A DNA stretch of 62,895 nucleotides from JBLNBQ01 sp050260095 (GTDB lineage: Bacteria > Bacillota > UBA5301 > DYFA01). The notes beneath the pieces were generated by a model. The model was not told the DNA's origin. It was given only the letters and a program-made list of their open reading frames with translations, and searched no databases. Positions 7,908 to 16,291 of the stretch are shown here, piece after piece. The position numbers and the translations under genes are program-made. The DNA lies in the NCBI GenBank assembly GCA_050260095.1, contig JBLNBQ010000180.1, positions 1 to 62,895 on the forward strand. Direction: 5' to 3'. The number at the start of each line of letters is the position of its first letter. Position 1 is the stretch's first letter.

Positions 7908-9366
7908 GCTGATCGAGCAGCGCCCGCACTTGAGCGGGAATCTTCTCTTTGCCGCCCATGAACTTGGCCAGGAAGGAGTTCTCCACCATGACCTGGACCG
8001 AGCGGAGCAGGTACTGCTTCCGGAAGGGGTCGGGCTCGGCGGCGAACTTGGCCACCTTGTTCAGGTAGAAGCGCCGGTAGCAGTCGATCGCGGCTGCCCT
8101 GATCTCCGCTTCGCTCATGGCGACCGGCTTGACGATGGGTTCGATGAAGCTGTACTTGGCGTAGTCACGGGTGATGAGATACGGCTGAAGCTCTGCGTAC
8201 ATGTCGGAGTAAGGCCAGGGCGCGATGTGCAGGAAGTGGGGAAGATCCGCATCGTAGTAGTGAGCTAGCTTCAGCGTCTCCTCGATCGACTCCGGCGTAT
8301 CCTCCGGGAGCCCCAGGATGAACGAGCACTCCGTGATCATGCCGTGGGCCTTGATCAGCTGGATGGCTTCAAACGAGTCTTGACACTTGAGATCCTTCTT
8401 GAACCGGTCGAGGGTGACCTGATTGGTGGCCTCCACCCCGACGTAAATGTGCAGGACCCCTGCCTTCCGGTACTTCCACAGGATATCCCGGTCGCGCAGG
8501 ATATCCTCGACCCGCGTCTCCATGAGCAGGGTCACGTCCAGCCCGGACTCGATGATGAGGTCGAGCAGGCGTTCCCAGCGCGCCCGGTCCTTGGTCGGGT
8601 ACTCGTCGGAGAACATGAAAACGTCGACCCCATACTCCCGGTTGAGCAACTGGAGATCCGCCAGCACCAGCTCGGGCCGGCGGCCGCGGAAAGTGCGCTC
8701 CCAGAACTTCTGCTGCGAACAGAAAGCGCAGTCGTGGTTGCAGCCCCGCGACGTGTCGACGACGGCCAGGCGCGAGCCAGGGAGCGGCGTGAACGTGTAG
8801 TCGTCCCACTCGACCAGATCCCAGGCGGCGACCAGCGCGTCGAGGTCGGGCAGCAACGGGCGGCGGGGCGAGACGACCACCTCCCCCTCGCCATCACGGA
8901 AGGCGATCCCGGGAAGCTGGGCGAGCTTGCGGGCGCTCACACCCGCCGAGAGTGCCGAGAGCAGCTCGGGCAGGGTTGCCTCGCCCTCCCCCCGCACGAC
9001 GAAATCGACCACCCCGGGATTCTCCCGGAGCAGCTCCTCGAACATGAAGGTGGCATGGACCCCGCCGAGCACCGTCACCACGCCCGGGTTCCAGGCCTTC
9101 GCCGTGCGGAGCACCTCGAGCGCGGCCGGGATGGACGCCGTGTAGGCCGTGGTGCAAACGACGGCGGGCGCCTCTTGCGCGATGCGTTGGCCGATCTCGA
9201 GGAGCTCATGACCTTTGGTCATGGCGTCGTAGATCACCGGCGCGAAGCCGGCTTCCCGGAGGTGGCCGGCGAGGTAGATGAGGCCAAGGTGGGGCCAGCG
9301 GCCGGCCGATTCGAGCACTCCGCTGTGGAAGGGCGGCGTGACCAGCAGTACTTTCTTACCGTCCAC
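7885..9366 (-). CDS. B12-binding-domain radical SAM enzyme
   Basis: The 493-residue protein has an N-terminal cobalamin-binding Rossmann domain (about residues 1-140, beginning KKVLLVTPPFHSG). The radical SAM core carries the cluster motif CNHDCAFC (CxxxCxxC, near residue 205), and a C-terminal helical region follows. Class B enzymes of this kind methylate or rearrange unactivated carbons; well-known relatives include BchE and hopanoid methylase HpnR. The GTG at 9366 follows AAGGAGG, and the upstream extension of the frame is not protein-like. The gene is downstream of a small membrane protein and a LuxE-like protein on the same strand, so the three probably form an operon. The substrate is unknown. 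Confidence 0.85.
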   Translation of the reverse strand: MDGKKVLLVTPPFHSGVLESAGRWPHLGLIYLAGHLREAGFAPVIYDAMTKGHELLEIGQRIAQEAPAVVCTTAYTASIPAALEVLRTAKAWNPGVVTVLGGVHATFMFEELLRENPGVVDFVVRGEGEATLPELLSALSAGVSARKLAQLPGIAFRDGEGEVVVSPRRPLLPDLDALVAAWDLVEWDDYTFTPLPGSRLAVVDTSRGCNHDCAFCSQQKFWERTFRGRRPELVLADLQLLNREYGVDVFMFSDEYPTKDRARWERLLDLIIESGLDVTLLMETRVEDILRDRDILWKYRKAGVLHIYVGVEATNQVTLDRFKKDLKCQDSFEAIQLIKAHGMITECSFILGLPEDTPESIEETLKLAHYYDADLPHFLHIAPWPYSDMYAELQPYLITRDYAKYSFIEPIVKPVAMSEAEIRAAAIDCYRRFYLNKVAKFAAEPDPFRKQYLLRSVQVMVENSFLAKFMGGKEKIPAQVRALLDQLTQQAAE

Positions 9367-9379
9367 TAGAGGTCCTCCT

Positions 9380-9718
9380 TCAAGCGAAAGCCAGGCGGTA
9401 GGCCCAGAAGGTGCCGGCGAGGAAGGCTGCGCCAAGCAGGACGTGCTTGGCCACCAAGAGCCGGAGCTTGACCTGGTCGCGCCCCGCCACCCCGGGCTCG
9501 CGGTAGGTGACCGCCCGCACGGCGCCCGTGAGGAGGATGATCGCCAGCGACACCAAGAGCCACCGGAAGGCCAACCCAAGGACGGGCCGGCCGGCGGCCA
9601 ACAGGCCAGTCGCGGCCAGAACCCGGCGCAAGCCCGCCGAGACCAGCACCAGGGCGAGCCAGAAACCGGTGGCCAGGTCGTGAACGAAGTTGTTGACGAT
9701 GATCGCCCCGTCGCGCAT
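9380..9718 (-). CDS. Small multi-span membrane protein of unknown function
   Basis: This 112-residue protein has three to four predicted membrane helices (FWLALVLVSAGL, then LVSLAIILLTGAV, then KHVLLGAAFLAGTFWAY). It starts with MRDGAIIVNNFVHDLATG, where the His-Asp pair precedes the first helix. Its ATG overlaps the TGA of the LuxE-like gene (TGATG) and its stop is 13 bases before the radical-SAM start, so it sits in the middle of a three-gene operon. A distant relation to CopD or cytochrome b561-type helical bundles is possible but not supported by clear haem ligands. Function unknown. Confidence 0.75.
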   Translation of the reverse strand: MRDGAIIVNNFVHDLATGFWLALVLVSAGLRRVLAATGLLAAGRPVLGLAFRWLLVSLAIILLTGAVRAVTYREPGVAGRDQVKLRLLVAKHVLLGAAFLAGTFWAYRLAFA

Positions 9719-11154
9719 CAGCGCCCGCCGGCCGCAGGATCCTGTTGCCCCGGCTTCATCGGAAACGGGTGGCGGACCTGCTCCCCGGCGGCGAGCTTGC
9801 GCTTGACCATCTCGACCACAAAAGACGGCGCACCGGCGGCTAGCATCCGTTCGGCCACCGCTTGGCAGGTATTTCCCAGCAGCTGGTCGGCCGCGGTCGA
9901 ACAGGGATGGGCGCTGTGCGCGCCCGCCGCCAGCAGCCGGTCGGCCACCGTCGAGCACGGGTGGGCGCTCTGGGCGCCCGCCAGCAACTGGTCCGCCGCG
10001 GTCGAGCACGGGTGGGTGCTGTGCCCCTCGGCCAGGAGGCGGTCCGCCGTCTGCGAACAGGTGGCGAGGACCGTCGCGGCCCGCCCCAGGATCTCGAAAC
10101 CGTCTTCCACCTCGTAGCCCGCGTTGTCGGTCAGCACCGCCACTACGCCGGCCCGGTTGGTCAGATCGTAATGGCAGATGAGACCTGGCTCGCCCTTGGG
10201 CAGCCGCCGGCCGGTCGCGGGATCGACCACCATGACGCGGGTCCACGGGAGGGCCGGCTTGTAGCGCACCACGGCTGGCCGGCCTGCGACCTTGGCGCGC
10301 AGGACGTTGTCGCAGTAGTTCTGGCCGCACTCCGCCATGCCCAGCGTGTTGACGCAGTACTCCGGCGGCACCCCCAGGTACTCCTCGCACTGGGCCAGGT
10401 ACTCCTCGCGGCTGCAGTCGCCGAAAGTGCCCATGTAGCCCCCGCCGTCCGCGATGCGGCTGCCCGCCGGCAGCTTGAAGCGGAGCTTCTGCTGGGCGAG
10501 CTGGTTGAACAGGTAGACGAACCCGGAGGTCGCGCCGATCAGGGCAATGGGTTGCCCCGTCTCCTCGGCGGCGAACAGCCGCCGGTAAAGCGTGCGGAAA
10601 TCCAACCCCTCCGGCCCGATCAAATAGCAGCTATCGGGTGTGCCGAACGCGTCGCGCATGACGGTGAGCCCAACCGCCATGCCCATCATGGGGACCAGCT
10701 CGGGCGAGGGCACGAAGAGGAGGATGGGCATCCGGTCCACCTCAGGGAAGAGGTAGGCCCGGGTGGAGACCCGGTTCGCCTCGTAGACCATCTCGCGGCA
10801 GCGCTCGTCGCGATAGACCCGCGTGCGAGTTTCCGGGTTGGTCGTGCCCGACGACATGTACTGCAACTCGGCCTGGTCGAGCGGGACGGAACTGACCACC
10901 TGCTCCTTGAAGTACCGCATGGGAAGGGGGGGAATCTCCGGCCACGCCGAGACCGTCTCGGGGGAGACGCTGCGCTCCTGGCAAAAAGCCCGGTAGACCG
11001 GGTTGGCGTGGTATTGGACGCGGAATTCCCGGAGGGCGAGGTCGTCAAAGAGAGCCTCATCCCTTTGGTCGACTCCGGCGCGAATAACCGCCATGATCTC
11101 CTCGTCGAGCGACCTCACAAAGGGGGACTCCAGTCCGTATTCAGACACGCGCAA
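9718..11154 (-). CDS. LuxE-like acyl-protein synthetase with C-terminal Cys/His tandem repeats
   Basis: The first 360 of 478 residues resemble LuxE/acyl-protein synthetase and F390-synthetase-like adenylate-forming enzymes: YMSSGTTNPETRTRVYRD is the phosphate-binding loop, and GMAECGQNYC lies later in the core. LuxE activates fatty acids as acyl-AMP and holds them as a thioester. Residues 366-430 are an unusual addition of four 17-18-residue units of the form CSTAADQLLAGAQSAHP, each beginning Cys-Ser and most ending His-Pro. A degenerate copy follows (VAERMLAAG). These could bind metal or carry acyl groups; I know of no described equivalent. The gene heads an operon with a membrane protein and a B12/radical-SAM enzyme. 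Confidence 0.75.
   Translation of the reverse strand: MRVSEYGLESPFVRSLDEEIMAVIRAGVDQRDEALFDDLALREFRVQYHANPVYRAFCQERSVSPETVSAWPEIPPLPMRYFKEQVVSSVPLDQAELQYMSSGTTNPETRTRVYRDERCREMVYEANRVSTRAYLFPEVDRMPILLFVPSPELVPMMGMAVGLTVMRDAFGTPDSCYLIGPEGLDFRTLYRRLFAAEETGQPIALIGATSGFVYLFNQLAQQKLRFKLPAGSRIADGGGYMGTFGDCSREEYLAQCEEYLGVPPEYCVNTLGMAECGQNYCDNVLRAKVAGRPAVVRYKPALPWTRVMVVDPATGRRLPKGEPGLICHYDLTNRAGVVAVLTDNAGYEVEDGFEILGRAATVLATCSQTADRLLAEGHSTHPCSTAADQLLAGAQSAHPCSTVADRLLAAGAHSAHPCSTAADQLLGNTCQAVAERMLAAGAPSFVVEMVKRKLAAGEQVRHPFPMKPGQQDPAAGGR
9871..10059 (-). repeat. Coding minisatellite: 51-54-bp direct repeats in the LuxE-like gene
   Basis: Three complete units of 51, 51 and 54 bases plus a partial fourth lie head to tail and in frame. 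They encode CSQTADRLLAEGHSTHP, CSTAADQLLAGAQSAHP and CSTVADRLLAAGAHSAHP and the start of the next. The nucleotide units are clearly alike, so the repeats look recently amplified by slippage or unequal exchange. Copy number may vary between strains. Confidence 0.85.
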
Positions 11155-11289
11155 TCACCCTCCTCGGGTGGAATCTTCAACACCTGTCCAACTAATCCTT
11201 TTGGCGACCCGGAGCAGGAACCGCATAAGTGGCAGCGGATTGGAAAAAGAGTAAGAGGAAGCCTGCGGGAGTGAAAGGGGAGTCTCAAG

Positions 11290-11820
11290 TTGACCAAAGA
11301 CGTGATCGACTGCATCCGGGAGCGCCGGAGCGTGAGGCGGTGGCAACCCGCCGAAGTGCCCGACGCCACCCTCGGCCGGTTGCTCGAATGCGCGGTGCTC
11401 GCCCCCAGCGCCGGCAATACCCAGGCGTGGCACTTCTACGTCGTGAAGGAGCGAACCCGGCGCCAAGCCCTCGCCGCGGCCGCCAACCACCAGCTCTTCA
11501 TCGCGGAGGCGCCGGTCATCATCGGTGTCTGCGCCGACCTCCCGCGCATCGCAAACCGCTACGGCCAGCGGGGGGTCACGCTGTACGTGCTGCAAGACAC
11601 GGCGGCGGCGATTCAGAACCTCATGCTGGCCGCCAACGCCTTCGGCCTGGCGACGTGCTGGATCGGGTCGATGGACGAGCGGGCGGTCGCGCAGGCGCTC
11701 GAGATCGCCGATCCCGGAGAACGCCGGCCTGTCGCGCTCATCCCGGTCGGCTATCCGGCCGAGGAGCCGGCTCAGCGGCCGAGGCGGCCCATCGACGAGG
11801 TGGTGACGGTCTTCGCCTGA
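11290..11820 (+). CDS. Nitroreductase-family FMN oxidoreductase
   Basis: This 176-residue protein matches the nitroreductase fold. IRERRSVRRWQ near the N-terminus is the FMN-phosphate-binding RRS/R motif, followed by LLECAVLAPSAGNTQAWHF and, near the C-terminus, GLATCWIGSMDE and a PVGYPAE end motif. Such enzymes reduce nitro groups, quinones or flavins with NAD(P)H, and some act in cofactor synthesis. The start is a TTG with GGGGAG upstream, consistent with the many alternative starts in this genome. It is transcribed divergently from the LuxE-like operon, with 135 bases between, and its 3' end overlaps the convergent GGDEF gene by 49 bases. Confidence 0.88.
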   Translation: MTKDVIDCIRERRSVRRWQPAEVPDATLGRLLECAVLAPSAGNTQAWHFYVVKERTRRQALAAAANHQLFIAEAPVIIGVCADLPRIANRYGQRGVTLYVLQDTAAAIQNLMLAANAFGLATCWIGSMDERAVAQALEIADPGERRPVALIPVGYPAEEPAQRPRRPIDEVVTVFA

Positions 11821-13739
11821 GGGGCTTCGGGCAGGGGCGCGCGGCGGGCCAGGACGACCCGGTTGCGCCCCTGGGCCTTCGCCCGGTAGAGCGCCTCGTC
11901 GGCCCGGGCGACCAGATCGTGGGCGGTCGACGCCTCGTGCGGGAAGGACGCCACGCCCAAGGAGACGGTGACCCGCCCGAGGGGCTGGCCGTCATCGCCG
12001 GCGAGGCTCAGCCCGGCCACGCCCCGCCGGATGCGTTCGGCCACCACCAGGGCCTGGCTGGAGGGAGTCTCGGGCAGCAGGACGCAGATCTCCTCCCCGC
12101 CGTAGCGGAACACCTGGTCGACCGTGCGCACGCTGTTGCTCACCACCTCAGCCACCCGCCGCAGCACCACATCGCCGCTCAGATGGCCGTAGAGGTCGTT
12201 GTAGCGCTTGAAGTGGTCGATGTCCAGCATGAGGAAGGACAACTCCCGCCCGTAGCGCTCGGCCCGCAGCACCTCTTCCGACAGGCGGGCCTCCAGGCGC
12301 CCGACGTTGTACAGGCCGGTCAAGGCGTCGCGGACCGACCGCTCTTCCGCCTCTTCGTGCAGGCGGGCGTTCTCGATGGCCATCGCGGCATGGGTGGCCA
12401 GGGTCCAGAGAAAGGCTACATCGTCCTCGGCGAAACCCGAGGGACCCTCCCTGACGCAGGTGAGCGCCCCGATGCGCTTCGTTCCCGTCACCAGCGGGAC
12501 GCAGAGACAGCACCCTCCCCCGCCCGGCTCGCCGCGTCCCACGGCCGCGTGCGCCAGTTCCGTGACCTCCGCCGTCAAAAGGCTGGGCGGCCCGTAGGTG
12601 GCGGCGACCGCCAGCCCGCCGTGCTCCCGCGCGAGGTGCAAGACTCCCGCTTCCGCGCCCAGGAAGAAAGTGGCCTCCTGCAACACGGAGGAGAGGACGG
12701 CCTCGAGTTTGAGCGATTCCGTGAGGCGCCGTGAGATCTTGAGCAGGGCTTCCATCTGGTCGGCCTTGTGCCGGACGCGCCGGAACCGGCCGGCGTTGGC
12801 GAGGGAGATCACGGCCAGGCCGGCGAAGGAGGCCAGCATCGCCACGTCGTCCCAGGTGAACCGGACGGCCTCCCGGAGACTCCCCACCGCCAGCACGCCC
12901 GCCGGCGTCCCTTCGAAGAGAAGCGGGACGACCACCGCCGACTGAAAACCACGGCCCGGCCAGGCCGCGACCGTTTCCGCCCCAGCCGGTCCCGCCGCAG
13001 CCTCTTCCGCTTGCAAGAGCACGGGGCTGCCGGTGACCAGCGGCCGCCCGAGCGGCCCTTCGCCCGGCACGATGGTCCGCTCTTGCTCCGTGAACGGCAG
13101 GTTGAACGCGTCCACCACCCGGAAGGCGCCCGCCTCGGCCTCCCACAGCGCGAGGCAGCCGGCGGACCCGCCCAACAGCTCGACCGCACTCTGCACGATC
13201 TTGGGCGAGAGTTCCGGCACGTCCGCCACCGGCAGCACGGCCTGCGAGAGGTCGAGCAGCGTCTGTTGCACCTGCAGGCGCCGTTCCCGCTCCCCCACCA
13301 GTTGGTTCCGCTCGAGGAGCACGGGCAGCAGGTCGCAGAGCGTGCGGAAACCGGGGCGCTCCACGACCCGCAAACCGTCGCGCCCCGCCGCGAACAGGGC
13401 GACCACCCCGAGCAGCCGGTCACCCAGGCAGAGCGGCGCGGCGGCCGACCGCCCGTCGTCGGCGAAGGTCGGCCGGCGGAGTTCGGCCGCCCGCGCCGCC
13501 AGGCCACCCGGCGGCGACTCGAGCCGCTGGCGACCCAAGTTGCGGATGACGAGCAGCGGGAGGCCGTGCGACGCCACCATCCGCAGCTCATGCTGGGGTG
13601 GGTCGTACAGGAAGAGGGCCCCGGCGTCGACCGCGGCGGCTTTCACGAGATAGGCCAGCGCGCGGCGCATGAAGACCTCGGGGCTGTGCCCGGTGGAGAG
13701 TTCCCGGAGAAAACCCGAGAGCAGTCCGGATTCGTCCAT
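11772..13739 (-). CDS. Multi-GAF diguanylate cyclase
   Basis: The 655-residue cytoplasmic protein appears to hold three GAF-like sensory domains (roughly 15-160, 175-320 and 335-475) followed by a GGDEF domain (about 485-645). The active-site motif is GGEEI (residues 547-551), one residue off GGEEF, and an RxxD inhibitory site (RTVD) precedes it by five residues. Both point to an active cyclase with product inhibition. It makes cyclic di-GMP; a PilZ receptor is encoded at 61304. The frame stays open a long way upstream, but that part is antisense to another gene, so the ATG at 13739 is used; its AGGCGG site is only moderate. Confidence 0.85.
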   Translation of the reverse strand: MDESGLLSGFLRELSTGHSPEVFMRRALAYLVKAAAVDAGALFLYDPPQHELRMVASHGLPLLVIRNLGRQRLESPPGGLAARAAELRRPTFADDGRSAAAPLCLGDRLLGVVALFAAGRDGLRVVERPGFRTLCDLLPVLLERNQLVGERERRLQVQQTLLDLSQAVLPVADVPELSPKIVQSAVELLGGSAGCLALWEAEAGAFRVVDAFNLPFTEQERTIVPGEGPLGRPLVTGSPVLLQAEEAAAGPAGAETVAAWPGRGFQSAVVVPLLFEGTPAGVLAVGSLREAVRFTWDDVAMLASFAGLAVISLANAGRFRRVRHKADQMEALLKISRRLTESLKLEAVLSSVLQEATFFLGAEAGVLHLAREHGGLAVAATYGPPSLLTAEVTELAHAAVGRGEPGGGGCCLCVPLVTGTKRIGALTCVREGPSGFAEDDVAFLWTLATHAAMAIENARLHEEAEERSVRDALTGLYNVGRLEARLSEEVLRAERYGRELSFLMLDIDHFKRYNDLYGHLSGDVVLRRVAEVVSNSVRTVDQVFRYGGEEICVLLPETPSSQALVVAERIRRGVAGLSLAGDDGQPLGRVTVSLGVASFPHEASTAHDLVARADEALYRAKAQGRNRVVLARRAPLPEAPQAKTVTTSSMGRLGR

Positions 13740-13940
13740 TTGCCGCCTGCCTTGGGGGATGCGCGCCCCATCAGAATAGCAATAAGTTCCACCAACGCCA
13801 GCCCGTTCCTGCTGCCGGCTCCGGCCCCTCCGCTGCCGCCACTTCCCACAAGGTGACTGCTCCAGCGAGGCGTAATCCCACCGTTTAGCTGCACCTTCGC
13901 GTTCCCGATCCGTATTATGGCATGAGGAGTGGCACTTGCG

Positions 13941-15203
13941 GTGCGGGGAAGATCGCTGCGTACGATCGTTGGATTGGTGATCCTGGGTGCAGGAGCGGCA
14001 GCCGCGGCGTTCGCGCTTCCCGCGGCCCAAAGCCTCAGGGACGACACGGCCCGTCCGGCCGGCGCCGGCAGGCAGGTCCGCCTTGTGACGCCGCCGGTGG
14101 GCGCCCTGCTCGACCCGCAGCGGCCCGACCGCGCCGGCACGCTTCACCTGGCGGCGCCCACCTCGCCGTATGATGCGACGAGGCTGCTCGTACCCCGGCC
14201 GTTCCAGGGGGAACGGGTCGAGCGCCCGAATCCCGTCCACGGCATCTACCTCACCGGGTGGGTCGCCGGCCTGCCCGGCCGCGTCGGTGCGCTGCTCCGG
14301 CTGGTCGACGAAACCCCGCTCAACACCATGGTCATCGACGTGAAGGATGACGAAGGGACGCTCACCTACCGCATGGCCCTGCCGCCGGGCGTAGGTCCCG
14401 GCATCGAGCCTTCCCTCAAGGTCGCCGACATCGACGCCCTGCTCGCCACCTTGCGCGAGCACGGGGTCTACACCATCGCCCGGGTGGTCTCCTTCAAGGA
14501 CCAGGTCCTGCCGAAGGTCCGCCCCGACCTGGCTGTCCAAAAGCCCGACGGCTCCGTCTTCTGCGACCGGGCCGGGTTCATGTGGGCCAACCCCTATTCC
14601 CGGCAGGTCTGGGAGTACAACGTCGCGGTGGCGAAGGACGCCGCCTCCCGCGGCTTTGGCGAAATCCAGTTCGATTATGTGCGCTTCCCGGACGTCCCCA
14701 AGTCGCTCAGCCTGGTCTTCCCGGGCCAGGACGGGCGGAGCAAGGCGCAGGTCATCCGGGACTACCTGGCCTACGCGCGCCGGGAACTCCTGCCCTACGA
14801 CGTCAAGGTTTCGGCCGACATCTTCGGCCTGGTCACGACCGTGAAAGACGATCTCGGCATCGGGCAGAACCTGGAGGCCGTCGCTTCGGTGGTCGACTAC
14901 CTGAGCCCGATGACCTATCCTTCCCACTACGCCCGGGGCGAGTTCGGCCTGTCCGACCCCGACGCCGTCCCCTATGAGACGGTCTACCTCTCCCTCCGGG
15001 ATGCGGTGCGACGGCTCAGGGCGGCCGGGCTGGACGCCGGGCTCGTGCCGTGGCTGCAGGACTTCTCCCTGCGCCACCGCTATGGGCAGGACGAAGTGCT
15101 CGCCCAGGTCAACGCGGCGGCCGACCTCGGCATCCACGACTGGTACCTCTGGAACCCGGCGAACCGTTACACGGCGGCGGCGCTCCAGCGCCTGGCGAGG
15201 TGA
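13941..15203 (+). CDS. Putative secreted glycoside hydrolase (DUF4015 type)
   Basis: The 420-residue protein has an N-terminal signal or anchor helix (LRTIVGLVILGAGAAAAAF). A TIM-barrel-like domain with DUF4015 hallmarks follows: VHGIYLTGWVAG, NTMVIDVKDDEG, YTIARVVSFKDQ, EIQFDYVRFP and LSPMTYPSHY. The acidic residues in VKDDEG and FDYVRFP are the likely catalytic and substrate-binding positions. Relatives are predicted to act on cell-surface polysaccharide. A GTG at 13929 overlaps the GAGGAG site itself, so the in-frame GTG at 13941 is the better start. A deacetylase gene follows after 5 bases, so the two are probably co-transcribed. Confidence 0.82.
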   Translation: MRGRSLRTIVGLVILGAGAAAAAFALPAAQSLRDDTARPAGAGRQVRLVTPPVGALLDPQRPDRAGTLHLAAPTSPYDATRLLVPRPFQGERVERPNPVHGIYLTGWVAGLPGRVGALLRLVDETPLNTMVIDVKDDEGTLTYRMALPPGVGPGIEPSLKVADIDALLATLREHGVYTIARVVSFKDQVLPKVRPDLAVQKPDGSVFCDRAGFMWANPYSRQVWEYNVAVAKDAASRGFGEIQFDYVRFPDVPKSLSLVFPGQDGRSKAQVIRDYLAYARRELLPYDVKVSADIFGLVTTVKDDLGIGQNLEAVASVVDYLSPMTYPSHYARGEFGLSDPDAVPYETVYLSLRDAVRRLRAAGLDAGLVPWLQDFSLRHRYGQDEVLAQVNAAADLGIHDWYLWNPANRYTAAALQRLAR

Positions 15204-15208
15204 AGCGC

Positions 15209-16291
15209 ATGCGACGGCCGACGTTGACCCTCCCGCTCGCCGTCACGTTCGTCGTCCTGGGGCTGGCCGCCGCTCTGGCCGCCAGAACCAGGCTGCTCGT
15301 CCGCCCGGCCGCCGCGGCGCCCGCGAAGGCCGAGCCGGCCGCGGTCGAACCGGTGACGGCGAAACCCCAGCCCGCGCCGGCGCCTCCCGGCCCCCTCGCC
15401 CCCAACGAGGCGGGACAGATCATGGTGCTCATGTACCACCGCTTCGAACCGAAGCCGGGCGACTGGAACCGGACGCCCGCCGACTTCCGCCGCGACCTCG
15501 AAACCCTGTACCGGGAGGGTTACCGGCTGCTGCCCTTGCGCGACCTGCTCGCCGGGCGGATCACCACGCCCCGCGGCTACACGCCCGTCGTGCTGACCTT
15601 CGACGACGGCTGGCGCACCCAGTGCAACTACCTCGAGAAGGACGGCAAGCTGGAGGTCGACCCGGACAGCGCCGTGGGCATCCTCGAGGCCTTCGCGAAA
15701 GCCCACCCCGACATGGGGCTCGCCGGCACCTTCTACCTCAACGCGGACCCCTTCGGGCAGCCGAAGCTGGCCAAGGCCAAGCTGGAACACCTGATCGGCG
15801 AAGGTTTCGAACTCGGCAACCACACCGTGAATCACACCAACCTCCGCCAAGCCAGCGCCCAGGTGGGCCGCAAGGAGATGGCCGGCATGGTGACGATCAT
15901 AAACCAGCTGGTCCCCGGCCACCGGATGGACACGATGGCCCTTCCCTTCGGCGCTCTCCCGCACGACCGGAGCGTCGCGGTCTCGGGCACCGTGGACGGC
16001 GTAAGCTATCACAACAAGGCGGTGCTGCTGGTGGGCGCCAACCCGGCTCCCTCGCCCTATGCGACGGCGTTCGACCCGCTGAACCTGCCGCGGGTCCAGG
16101 GCTCAGAGGCGGAACTCGGGCGCTGGCTCGCCTATTTCCGCAGCCACCCGGAGGCCCGGTTCGTGAGCGACGGGAAAGCAGACGTGATCACGGTGCCGGC
16201 GAGCCGCCGCGGCGAGCTCGGCGCCGGCCTCCCCACCGAGCAGGGGCGCAAGGTGGAAGTGCTGCCGGCCGCCTCACCGGGTGCCCGCTAG
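15209..16291 (+). CDS. Polysaccharide deacetylase (CE4), secreted
   Basis: The 360-residue protein has a signal helix (LPLAVTFVVLGLAAALAA) and an Ala/Pro-rich linker. The NodB/CE4 domain shows MVLMYHRFEP, VVLTFDDGW (metal-binding Asp-Asp) and GNHTVNHTNL (metal-binding His pair). It would remove acetyl groups from peptidoglycan or an exopolysaccharide outside the cell membrane. The ATG at 15209 is 8 bases from GGCGAGG; a GTG at 15200 overlaps the previous stop. It follows the DUF4015 gene closely, which suggests a joint role in surface glycan remodelling. The 3' end overlaps the convergent GH15 gene by 18 bases. Confidence 0.87.
   Translation: MRRPTLTLPLAVTFVVLGLAAALAARTRLLVRPAAAAPAKAEPAAVEPVTAKPQPAPAPPGPLAPNEAGQIMVLMYHRFEPKPGDWNRTPADFRRDLETLYREGYRLLPLRDLLAGRITTPRGYTPVVLTFDDGWRTQCNYLEKDGKLEVDPDSAVGILEAFAKAHPDMGLAGTFYLNADPFGQPKLAKAKLEHLIGEGFELGNHTVNHTNLRQASAQVGRKEMAGMVTIINQLVPGHRMDTMALPFGALPHDRSVAVSGTVDGVSYHNKAVLLVGANPAPSPYATAFDPLNLPRVQGSEAELGRWLAYFRSHPEARFVSDGKADVITVPASRRGELGAGLPTEQGRKVEVLPAASPGAR

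Noticed and set aside
9871..10059. CRISPR-like array in the LuxE-like gene
   Set aside because: The repeats are directly adjacent with no spacers, keep the reading frame and lie inside a conserved gene; they are a coding minisatellite.
13740..15137. N-terminal extension of the GAF-GGDEF frame to 1121 residues
   Set aside because: The additional part is antisense to the DUF4015 glycoside hydrolase gene, which has a signal peptide and family motifs; the ATG at 13739 begins the protein-like sequence.
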